Assembly: GCA_010909165.1 (NCBI GenBank)
Contig: VJWM01000118.1
Location: forward strand, 434,001-498,000
Source of the DNA: Anthoceros angustus
Lineage: Eukaryota > Streptophyta > Anthocerotopsida > Anthocerotales > Anthocerotaceae
DNA length: 64,000 bases
Direction of reading: 5' to 3'
Below, piece after piece: positions 52,491 to 62,700 of this stretch. The stretch's first letter is position 1. Each line of letters begins with the position of its first letter. The notes beneath the pieces were generated by a model. The model was not told the DNA's origin and made no database searches. It saw only the letters and a program-made list of their open reading frames with translations. The translations under genes were made by a program, and so were the position numbers.

Positions 52491-54560
52491 TGTAACTAGA
52501 GATGTGCTCAGACATCTCGCGAGCTTGATGACCCGAGCGGCAGGAGTAGAGAAGTGAGAGTGTGGAATCGAGAGAGTCTGATTATGGGAGCACCTAGTTC
52601 TTGTACCCCCCGCGTCCCGAGTTCCGACCGTTTGTTTACCTGAGCTAACTTAATTCATCGGATTGGTTAGTGACGCTGCAAGCTTAATCCCGCTCGCCTA
52701 ACCACTAGTTCTAACCCTTCGGTTCTTTCGTCTAGGCATGCCCTATTTGTGGTCTATTGCGTTACTCATATGCCAATGACCACATATGGACATTGATCAG
52801 GTGTCCAATCCTTCTCGTTGAGCTGCTCTTCAGCTCATCGCTCACGGCAATAGTCGGCGGGGCACCTACCCTAGTCACGTATGCACCCCACAGGCGTGAT
52901 GCATCTCTAGATTTCTTGGTGAGTCGGCCCGGCTTGTCAAGACTGATTAGTATGCCCATAGCCAAGGAGTCGGCCCACCTGATGAAGGCCGGGTCGGTAT
53001 GGCCATGGCCAAGGGAGTGGGCCTAGCAGCTTGATGAAGACTAATTGGTATGGCCATGGCCAAGGGAATCGGCCCAGCTTGATGAAGGCTGATCGGTATG
53101 GCCATGGCCAAGGGAGTCGGCCCACCTTGACGAAGGCTGATCGATATGGCCATAGCCAAGGGAGTCGGCCCAGCTTGATGAAGGCTTGATCGGAGAGTCA
53201 TCAAGCAGGAACGAGCATTGGATGGGTTGGACGGAACAGGCATTGGATCACACAGGAAAGGGCATAGGGTCGAACGAGGCGGCATTGGATGGGACCAACA
53301 GTGCATTGGATCACAAAGGAAAGGGCATAGGGTCGCAGAACCGGCATTGGATGGGCTGGACCGAACAGGCATTGGATCACAAAGGAAAGGGCATTGGGTC
53401 AGGCAGGAATTGGCATTGGATAAATTTGGATAGAGCGGAAAGGACTTTGGGTCAAGCAGGAATGGGCCTATTAGGAGTGGCTCAAAGAATCGGCTACAAG
53501 GCTGGTCCCACACTCTTGAAGAACTGGTCCATAGCTAGGTGAGATGGCACCAAGGAAAGGATAGGTGCAGGCATGTCGGAGCTTAGAAGTGAGAGTGTGG
53601 AATCGAGAGTCTGATTATGGGAGCACCTAGTTCTTGTACCCCCCGCGTCCCGAGTTCCGACCGTTTGTTTACCTGAGCTAACTTAACTACTGGATTGGTT
53701 AGTGACTGACTGGGGTAAGCTTAATCCTGCTCAGTCTAACCACTAGTTCTAACCCTGGTTCTTTCGTCTAGGCATGCCCTATTTGTGGTCTATTGCGGCC
53801 GTTACTCATATGCCAACAGCCACATATGGACATTGATCAGGTGTCCAATCCTTCTCGTTGAGCTGCTCTTCAGCTCACTGGCTCACGGCAATAGCTGGCA
53901 GTGGCACCTACCCTAGTCACAGACAGCCACAATAGGCGTGATGCATCTCTAGATTTCTTGGTGAGTCGGCCCGGCTTGCTGAAGACTGATTGGTATGCCC
54001 ATAGCCAAGGGAGTCGGCCCAGCTTGATGAAGGCTGATCGGTATGGCCATGGCCAAGGGAGTGGGCCTAGCAGCTTGATGAAGACTAATTGGTATGGCCA
54101 TGGCCAAGGGAATCGGCCCAGCTTGATGAAGGCTGATCGGTATGGCCATGGCCAAGGGAGTCGGCCCACCCAGTGATCGATATGGCCATAGCCAAGGGAG
54201 TCGGCCCAGCTTGATGAAGGCTTGATCGGAGAGTCATCAAGCAGGAACGAGCATTGGATGGGTTGGACGGAACAGGCATTGGATCACACAGGAAAGGGCA
54301 TAGGGTCAGGCAGGAACTGGCATTGGATGGGCTGGACCGAACAGGCATTGGATCACAAAGGAAAGGGCATTGGGTCAGGCAGGAATTGGCATTGGATGGG
54401 CTGGATAGAACAGGGAAAAGGACTTTGGGTCAAGCAGGAATGGGCCTATTAGGAGTGGCTCAAAGAATCGGCTACAAGGCTGGTCCCACACTCTTGAAGA
54501 ACTGGTCCATAGCTAGGTGAGATGGCACCAAGGAAAGGATAGATTACTGAGCATGTCAGA
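52491..54560 (-). mobile_element. 5' LTR of the minus-strand element, with internal tandem duplication
   Basis: The LTR ends at 52,491 next to the primer-binding site. Going upstream (higher coordinates) two near-identical units follow, about 52,540-53,577 and 53,578-54,560; both begin with AGAAGTGAGAGTGTGGAATC and carry CCTAGTTCTTGTACCCCCCG. The far end is not defined; it should lie near 54,560. Two sets of minisatellites occur in each unit. Confidence 0.6.
52930..53470 (-). repeat. 48-bp and 40-60-bp minisatellites in the LTR, repeated again at 53,960-54,440
   Basis: A roughly 48-bp unit containing TATGGCCATGGCCAAGGGAG and TCGGCCCAGCTTGATGAAGG occurs about five times (52,935-53,190), followed by units with GGCATTGGATCACAAAGGAA and GGGCATAGGGTC (53,210-53,420). 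The entire block recurs at about 53,960-54,440. GGCCATGGCC is itself palindromic. Confidence 0.9.
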
Positions 54561-55645
54561 GCTTAGAAGTCTGAGCTGCCGCCAGGATAATAATGCATAT
54601 CCTGGGAGCTGTTGGCATGAGACTTTAATTATGCATATGCTGGGAACTATAAAGCTTTTCTCACAATTGTAATGAATCAAGCTTGTCATGATTTCTGTTG
54701 TGTAATGCTGTATGCCTATTGCTACTGATGTGCAGGATTGGGAGGCTTGCCGCTTCCTTGGTTTCTGTGTGATTTCGGGGTTGTGCTGACTAACGCCCAC
54801 CTTCCATCACATTGTGCTGTAGAATTTGGTCACTATTCTGTTGTGTGTTTGCTGCCGCTTTTGACTCAAGGCCTGGTCCTTGCACAAACTGTTTCCTAAC
54901 CATTGAAAAGTTGCTCTGGAATCATTGCCTTGAGGCAAATTGTTGGTGACCCAAACTGATCCTCGTCTTGCTAATAAGCCAGCACGAGGCCTATCATATT
55001 TTAATACACCGAGTCTCTATTAACTTTGTTCAATAAATGAACATGTGTGTGCTGTCTAACTTAGGGACGTGCAAAGCACCCCACCTGCCACTGAGGTTAT
55101 GTACTCGAGTTTTAGCAGGCCCTAGCTTTTGTTTATAGTACATGTGTAGATAAATTAGCAAAAAAGACGTCAAAGTTTGTACGTGGCTGGTGTGATATAC
55201 CATACAATCCTACATTTTTTTGGGAACTGCCAATTATAAAAAGAAAAAGAAGCGTACTATGTAGGATTTGATTTTGATTCAGAGGTCGGAATCTCACGTT
55301 GCACCTGGTAGCAAGGTTGTCGGGGCTGTGATATCGATCAGCTGCACAACCTCCATACTATGTCTGGAGCCTAGGATGGACCTCGTCAAGAGTCTTTGTT
55401 GTGCATGCCGAGGTACTTCTCCAGCAGCCCAAATTCGTGTCCATGAGTATTGTGAGAGGATGCTTCTGTTTGCATACTTATTATGTTTAATTATCAAATA
55501 ACTAAGAGATAATTATATTCTAAGTTTTCGAGATAAATATGAATATGATTGCTATATATGGAGTAAGACTCGGGCAAACTGTATATGATTTAAGACTATG
55601 TGTTGGAGTGGAATCTTTATCTTATTTGTATCAAAAAAAATTTGA
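54561..55645. other. Intergenic stretch before the protease gene
   Basis: No gene or repeat recognised. The composition becomes AT-rich toward 55,500-55,640, including a run of A at about 55,631, close to the start of the next gene. A promoter element could not be pinned down. Confidence 0.5.
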
Positions 55646-56887
55646 ATGACAAACTTCAATACATATGTCGATACTCCTTATGGGGAGAGGAACCATTGGG
55701 ATGAGTGGAAAAATTTTCTATTGGAAAGCTTCTGGACAAATGAGGGTCTAAGCACGTTTTGGTCCGCTTCAAAAAATATGTTGTTGTGGACCATGTATGC
55801 CATAATACAAATATGTGCTTTAATGAATATTTATCTATATGTGGAATATTTCCATGACAATGATCTGTGCTATTGGAAAAAGTTTATAGTGGAAAACCTC
55901 TTGACATGTGATAGTGCTCCTCATGCAACATGTGATAATACTCCTAAAGTGACATGTGAAAGTACTCCTCAAGCGACATGTGAAAGTACTCCTCAAGTTG
56001 CATGTGATAGCACTCCTCAAGCCACAAGTGATAGTACTCTTCAAGCCACAAGTGATAGTACTCCTCAAGCCACAAATGATTGTACTCTTCAAGCCACATG
56101 TGATAGTACATCTCAAGCCACAAGTGATAGTACTCCTCAACAGAGATGTGACAGTACTCCTGAAGTGAAGATGATTTCTTCTAGAGATCTTTGGGATTGG
56201 AGAAAGATGAATATTTTAGCTTCCATTGGTCACCAGGGCCAGTGCGGCACATGCTCCGTCTTTGCAACCTTAACTGCTATTGGTGCTAGAATCGCTATTA
56301 AATATGGTGCCCCGCCACTAGACCTTTCAGTGCAAGATTTCATCGACAATTGGCAGCCTAAGACCTCCATCAACCAAGACTTGGCAACTCTCAGTAAGGA
56401 GCTCGCTGAAGACGTGAGCATACCATGCAAATATGGTGGAAATTGCTTCGATGTAATGAAATATGTGAAGAAACATGGAGTAATTTTGGCAGAGAATTGT
56501 CCATACCATTTGGGTGGATGTCACCGGAATCCTACTAGCCAGCGCAATGTCTTACCATATAATATTGATTTCAAGTGCTTTAAAGACTTGAGCATCCTAG
56601 AGATGAAAGAGTTTGTGAGATACACACCGGTCGTGGCAACTCTTAAGTCTGGAGTCGATGAGTTTTACCACCATGCCGACCACAAAGCTCAAAAACCTTA
56701 CTCTGGCACGTGGGGTCCAGATGATGGAGATGCTGACCATGCAGTGTTGATAGTAGGGTTCGATAAGGACGCGTGGATCTTGCGCAACAGCTACGGTAAA
56801 GAGTGGGGTGATAATGGATATTTTAGGGTCAACTTTGCAGATAATGCATCTGGAATCTATAGGGAGACATGGATACCTGTTCTTTAG
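55646..56887 (+). CDS. Membrane-anchored papain-like cysteine protease with octapeptide-repeat stalk
   Basis: A single frame of 413 codons, ATG at 55,646. Residues 1-44 are hydrophilic. Residues 45-68 (MLLWTMYAIIQICALMNIYL, then YVEY) form one hydrophobic segment, likely a signal anchor. Residues 87-174 are eleven tandem octapeptides of the type TCDSTPQA. The C1-family (papain) catalytic domain follows: oxyanion Gln197 and nucleophile Cys203 in GHQGQCGTCSVFA, His365 in DADHAVLIVGF, Asn381 in WILRNSYGKEWGDNGYF. All four key residues are present. The residue after Cys203 is Ser where papain has Trp. There is no classical inhibitory pro-region; the stalk takes its place. The protease should lie on the lumenal or extracellular side if the anchor is type II (inference). 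Substrate unknown. The gene appears intact, with no introns. Confidence 0.85.
   Translation: MTNFNTYVDTPYGERNHWDEWKNFLLESFWTNEGLSTFWSASKNMLLWTMYAIIQICALMNIYLYVEYFHDNDLCYWKKFIVENLLTCDSAPHATCDNTPKVTCESTPQATCESTPQVACDSTPQATSDSTLQATSDSTPQATNDCTLQATCDSTSQATSDSTPQQRCDSTPEVKMISSRDLWDWRKMNILASIGHQGQCGTCSVFATLTAIGARIAIKYGAPPLDLSVQDFIDNWQPKTSINQDLATLSKELAEDVSIPCKYGGNCFDVMKYVKKHGVILAENCPYHLGGCHRNPTSQRNVLPYNIDFKCFKDLSILEMKEFVRYTPVVATLKSGVDEFYHHADHKAQKPYSGTWGPDDGDADHAVLIVGFDKDAWILRNSYGKEWGDNGYFRVNFADNASGIYRETWIPVL
55904..56167 (+). repeat. Eleven tandem 24-bp coding repeats in the protease gene
   Basis: Units such as ACATGTGATAGTACTCCTCA (24 bp in full) code for T/A-C/S-D/E-S-T-P-Q-A/V octapeptides. The units differ by substitutions only, always in frame, so the repeat is maintained as protein. 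Cysteine appears at position 2 in six units and at position 4 of one. Confidence 0.95.
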
Positions 56888-57289
56888 TATTATGTTTACA
56901 ACAAATATGAAATTTACGTAACTATGGAAACGTTCAAAGCTATAAATCTCCCAAAGGCTTAAAGATTTAGTTTAGCTTTATATTAGTCCATATAGTTCTT
57001 ATCATATCCTATGTATCGATCCCCTATTTTAGTCCCATGACTAACTTATTTATTGTTATTTTGATAGTAAATTATAAATTATAAATTATTTGATCATAGC
57101 CTAATTCAAAACTTGTCTCGTGAATATGAATGACTCTATAAATGTTCATAGTGAGTCACTATCGTAGAGGCCTATACTTTTTTGGCATTAATAGTACTAT
57201 TTTTCACTTTGATCAATTTTAAATTTTTTGATAATTATTTACCAAAAAGTAAACAATTATTTCATATTATGCCGAAAATTAAGTATAAC

Positions 57290-57430
57290 AGCTATCTAGC
57301 AGACTTGATCCTCACCGCTTGGGGATGTGAGCAAGGAACCGAGGTAGAACCCCCAATCGTTTGACTCATGCCCATGTCTTCGACCACTAGACCACTCGAC
57401 TCGTGCCCATATCTTGGACCATCGGACCAA
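57290..57430 (-). mobile_element. tRNA-derived SINE (candidate)
   Basis: On the minus strand an A-box-like TGGTCTAGTGG (57,394-57,384) is followed 32 bases on by a B-box-like GGTTCTACCTC (57,351-57,341), the arrangement of an internal RNA polymerase III promoter. The head seems doubled: GGTCCGATGGTCCAAGATAT with GGGCACGAGTC precedes GAGTGGTCTAGTGGTCGAAG with ACATGGGCATGAGTC. The body continues with TTGCTCACATCCCC. It is not a functional tRNA: no acceptor or anticodon stem can be formed around these boxes. Confidence 0.5.
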
Positions 57431-58986
57431 CTTCTTGGTCTTGCCATATTTTGAATGTGTTTAGTATATTACGGTTTATAGAGTGCCGAATTGGAGAAAA
57501 CTATTCTACTTGCTCTTGAAATGAGGGAAAACATTTGTGCCGTGTTGAAATTTCATCCTCTAAAAAAATTAACTTTTCAGCAAAGGGGCGCGCAAAATCA
57601 CAGCCCCCTACGATAGTAATGCTCTTAGTTCTTTGCATGATTCCATGTATTTCTGTCTTTTGCTTTTATTCGTGAGCGGCAAGAAGGCTACCAGCCTTTT
57701 ACAAGGGATGTGTGTTCTGGCATTGAACTTGGGAGGAGAGAGGAGAGGAGAGGAAGGTATGGGGGGCAGGCAAGTTTTGATTTTATTTGGAGAATGTACA
57801 TTTACAACCAATATGAAATTTAAGTAGCAATGGAAACATTCAAAGTGATAATCCTCCAGAGGCTTAAGGTTTAGTACTACCCTTGGACCATGAATTAGGA
57901 GATATTATGTCTAACAAAAATTTAGCGGTACGTGTGAAGATAAATTAAAGTATTTGTTAACATTTATTGCATCTAATCTCAAGAAAAGAGGTGCGACGAA
58001 GTTACAATTACTTGTTGTAATCACACATCGAGATAAATTTTAAACATCTAAAGAGTATATTAAAACTATACTAAATAACAAAGTTAATAATTTAAAAGAT
58101 ATTTTTATAGATTTAGTATATGTATCTCCAAAAATGAAAATTATAGATACTTGTTCAATGAAATATACCAAGAATGCACTAAGTGATGTATTTCAAAGCT
58201 TAAAACTTTTGTATGAGAAATCCCAAAATGTGCTTTAAGGATGCGAGAAAATGAGTAGTGGCTTGATACATTGAGTTTTTTATGTGACAAAAAAGAGTTT
58301 GAAAGCTTTTGTGTGCAAGAAAAATGAGAAGTGGCTTGGTACATTGAGTATCAAAAAATCCTTCTCAACCCTTCCGAATGGGACAAAAAAGAGATTGAAA
58401 TCTTTTGTGTGCAAGAACTTACGGTGTTGAATAAGTTTGAGAGTGTGACCGAAAAAACATAGTACATGGCATTTTATCTTACCCTTATGACATTGGAAGA
58501 AATATTCATTTCAGGAAAAAAAATTTGATAGTAGTTAATGCCAATTGGATCACGTACATTTTTATAGGTAATTTGATGCAATCACGTAAACCACTTTCTC
58601 TCCCAACTAGCCAAGGATTTGTAGAAAGAGAGGTACTTGAGAAAATTATCACTAATTCTAGAAATAATAATATTGGAGTTGAGACCAAAAACTTGTAAAG
58701 GTAGTATATACATGTAGCAAGAAATGAATCCAGAATTATGAGGACCCTCCGAATCCTTTGCACAATTAGGTATTTCCGGTTAGTTTTACCTGTCTAAGTC
58801 TCATCTATATATTCAGTCCTCCTGCACAATCAACTATTTACAATTATTTTTAGCTATCTAAATCTCATCCATATATTGAGTAACATGCCACAAACTTTTT
58901 AGTTTCATATATTGAAGTGACTTGAACTACATGGAATGCATCAACTATTTACAAGTAGCTTTACCTATTTTCGCCATTAATATTAC
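57431..58986. other. AT-rich intergenic sequence
   Basis: No open frame of note and no recognised element. A phrase AGTGGCTTG(A/G)TACATTGAG occurs twice (58,256 and 58,331) and may be a small duplication. 56,890-57,290 is likewise AT-rich and empty. Confidence 0.5.
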
Positions 58987-59689
58987 TGTAACGCTCCAAA
59001 GATCAAGTTCTATGCCACCCGTGATCCGTGACATAGTCTTGGTTTCGCTAGAAGGAGCTCACGAAAGTGGTCGCTTGTGCCTTTGGTCTTACATATAGCC
59101 TCGCGTCAGAACGGTTTCCGCTTTGGCTAATAATTGAGCACGCTTTCTTGTTCATGTAACCACTATTTACCCTATTTCTACCTATCCGCTAATTAGGATT
59201 AATATTCCTATCTATCCGCTAATTAGGATTAATTCTACTTAATGCCTAATGCTCCTAACGTTACATAATTAACCAAGTTTCTTATACACGCTGCTTTATG
59301 AAACGGGCATCGTCTGCCGGCCAAACGTCTGGCCGGCTCACTCTTGGTAGCATGCTTGTGCCTTTGGTCTTGGCTTACATAGCTCGCGCAGAACGGTTTC
59401 CGCTTGGCCTAACAGTAATTGAGCACGCTTTCTTGTTCATGTAACCACTATTTACCCTATTTCTACCTATCCGCTAATTAGGATTAATATTCCTATCTAT
59501 CCGCTAATTAGGATTAATTCTACTTAATGCCTAATGCTCCTAACGTTACATAATTAACCAAGTTTCTTATACACGCTGCTTTATGAAATCATCGCTCACT
59601 AATCGGGCAACAAGGCCCGCCGGGCTCACTCTTGGTAGCATGCTCAGCCTGCTTTGGCAGGCCGGCGTGTTCCGCCTCCCGTCAGAACA
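58987..59689 (-). mobile_element. 3' LTR of the minus-strand chromovirus
   Basis: On the minus strand it starts TGTTCTGACGGGAGGCGG at 59,689, straight after a purine tract AAGTGGGGAGGA, and probably ends TTTGGAGCGTTACA at 58,987 (703 bp). Inside is a direct duplication of about 340 bp: the stretch TTCTTGTTCATGTAACCACT to CACGCTGCTTTATGAAA occurs at about 59,148-59,303 and 59,431-59,588. Confidence 0.65.
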
Positions 59690-59703
59690 TCCTCCCCACT
59701 TAA
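59690..59703 (-). promoter_or_regulatory. Polypurine tract
   Basis: AAGTGGGGAGGA on the minus strand directly before the TG of the LTR: the usual primer for plus-strand DNA synthesis. Confidence 0.7.
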
Positions 59704-62700
59704 GAGGCTCGGTCCTCCGTGCCCTCGACCGGGCTTAGGCGAGAAACAATGGCAAAAATCTTGCTCCCAAGTGGTCAAGAATCGGTTCGTGGCTCCACCC
59801 AACAAGGTAATCTGACACCTGCTTCAAGCTTGCGAGCCTGCTGGTCAAGGATTCTGCCTGTTGGGAAGGAGGAGAGGTCCGTACCGCCGGTAGGCGGGAC
59901 GTGATGGGTGGGAAACCGATGGTGGTGTGGACTGGGATGGGGAAACTGTGGAAGAAGGGAATGGAGTGGCCGGAGGATCGAGGAGATGGGCCGGAATAAC
60001 AGCTTCAACATACTAACATGGAAGGTCCGCACATGCGCCATCTGAAGGTCGAGGTATAAGCCATGATTCACTTGGCGAAGATGGGGAAGGGTCCCGCAAA
60101 ACGGTATGCGAGTTTGTGATGGGCCGGATCGTGTGGGTACTGTGGGGACGGACACGTAACTGCACTGCCCTACCGCATATGTGACCTCACGGCGTTGTTT
60201 GTTCTTGATCTTGCCTGCCTTGCAGTCGCAAGTAGATTCTTCTTAGCCCGGCCGACTTCGTGGTATATGTCTTCAGCCACCGCAAGACTCCTCCACTTTT
60301 CTCGCTGGTTGGCCATAATCCCGGAGGTGGTGGGTTGGCTCCATACAAGAATTTGAAGGGTGAGGCACTGCGATGCTTGGAGGTATTGTAAGCAAACTCC
60401 AACATAGGTAATGTGTCCTCCCATAATCCTTGCTTCTCCTGCATAGTGACGCAACATGTCTTCTAGCACTTGTACCGCTTCGACCGACCATCGGATTCGG
60501 ATGGCGGTGGTGGACAGCTCGATGAATGCCGAGGGTCTCTGAATGTCTTCCAACCTGCTGTGAATTTCGGATCCTCGTCTCAAACGATGTCTTGGGCATC
60601 CATGTAGCCCGAAAATCTCGCGAAGATGGTCGCCACTGGCCGTGACCTTGAATGGACGGTATAAAATGACAAAGATTAAAGTCCGTCCATGACGACCCAT
60701 ATGGCGCTCCTTTCCGCTCCCGCTGTGTGACAAAGTCCATAGAACGGATCGAATACTGTATGTGTAAGGGTAACAACAACCCGGCGATTTCGATGTTCGG
60801 TTTTGCCTTTTGTGAGACATACCGCGAACCCACCGGATACGCCCCGCCGCATGTTGGTCCAAGAGAAGTGTGTCTTCACGCTCATACGCCTTATCTATTC
60901 GAGATGTCCCGAGATGGGAGAATCGTGCAAATCGTGCATGATTCCCCGCTTAAGTTCCATCATGTGTCCTCGATAACCACCGCTCTTACGGTAAACGCAC
61001 GCATCCTTCGCCAGGTTTGCATAGGGTCGAACTCCGCTGCATCCTCGGACTAACCGGTCGATATGGTTTGCGGTAGGATCATCCGAATCGCATCACGGAC
61101 CGGATGGTTTCGGATCGTGATTTCATCGGTCCGGGCCTCCTCGAGAGCATCCGAATCAGATTTGCCGAGCTGCGAGGTACTTGATTTCCATGTCAAAGTT
61201 CAAGTACTTTCGCCACTGCCTAGCGTTGAGATTTGGCTTGAAGAAGTGTTGTAGCGAATGGTGGTCCGTGGAACCACAAACCTCTGTCTGAGGAGGTAGT
61301 GGCGCCACACTTTCGTGGCATGGACGATCGCAAACATCTCCTTGTCGGTATGTGTAATTTAATTGTGCCCCTCGAGTTTGTGAGACTCGTGAGGCTATCA
61401 CCTCCCTTGCCGAGACAAAGATCGCACCAATGGCACCATCCGATGCATCTGTGTAGCGTAGGTTCCCCGCTGGTCGGCCATCGCGAGCACCGGCCTGCTC
61501 AAGGCTACCTTCGCCAAAGGCTGGATCACGCCTGTCACCGGAACTCTGGCCGGTGGATCGCTTGAGGGCTTCACAAAGGAAGAGCAATTTGATCAAGCTC
61601 TTGATAAACCTCGATAGAAGCCCGCTAGCCCCAGGAAGCCCCTTAGTTGGGTGATGTCCTTGGGAGCGCCACCACCCACACAGGCATACCTTGCGAGGAT
61701 CCATGCGATGCCCTTGGCACTAACGATGTGTCCAAGATACTCAACTTCTCGCATGAAGGTACACTTGCTCCTCTTGGCCGCCAGCTTGATGCTTCAAGAA
61801 GAGTGAATACCTTCCCGACGAGTTCGATGTGGGTGGCTTGGTCCGCAGAGTGGATCAAGATATCATCTAGGAAGACCTCGACCCCTTGCCTAGCAAAGGT
61901 TGGTCAAGAATGTCTTGCATGAGACATTGGAAGGTCGCTGGGCATTTGAAGTTCGAACGCATCACTACAAACTCGTAGTGACCATGCCGTGTTCTAAATG
62001 CGGTCTTGGGCTCATCCTCCTTGAGTCGAATTTGGTGAAAACGATCAAGTGTCGATTTTGGTGAACCAAGTCAACCCATGCACCGGTCCAAAATCTCATC
62101 GATGCGGGGCATCCGTAGACATTCCCGATGGTGGCCCGATTCAATCCTCGTAGTCGATGCAGAGTCTCCACCACCGTGTTTCGCCACCAACAACACGGGC
62201 GCTCCATAAGGTGAGGTGCTTGGCCTCACAAACCCCTTGTCCAGAATTCATCTACCGCTTTTGATCTCCTCATTTTCCATTCGACGCGGTATGGTTGTTG
62301 ATTTACGTGCCGATGCCTGTGCACTAGCTCATGCCGTGATCGGTCTGCCTTGGTGGTAGGGCGGTGGGATCTGCAAATAACCCATCAAATTCTGCCAGCA
62401 GAGCCTTAAACTCTTCAGGTAAGAGTTCCTCCGATTGTTTCTGTGCTGCTGCCCGCGATTCTGCGGTGCCCTCCAGAGGAACTACCCGCTTCAGCTTGGC
62501 GATGTACAGAAAGCTTCCCTTGGTGGATTTATGCAAGGCTGACACAGTAAAAAGGTGCTTGTCCGGAAGGTAAGTTTCCCCTTCCAGCACATACGATCTG
62601 TCCGCGACCCCTAGGGTTACTAAGTTCTTTTTCCAGTCTATATGAAGTTGGTGAGAATGGGCGGCCAGCCACGGTTTCCCCACAATCACGTCATGTGCCA

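Noticed and set aside
55904-56167. CRISPR-like or regulatory array (24-bp repeats)
   Set aside because: The units are contiguous without spacers, stay in frame and change by substitutions that keep an octapeptide: a coding repeat in a eukaryotic gene.
57341-57394. A functional tRNA gene
   Set aside because: A- and B-box-like words are present but the acceptor, anticodon and T stems cannot be paired; a SINE is more likely.
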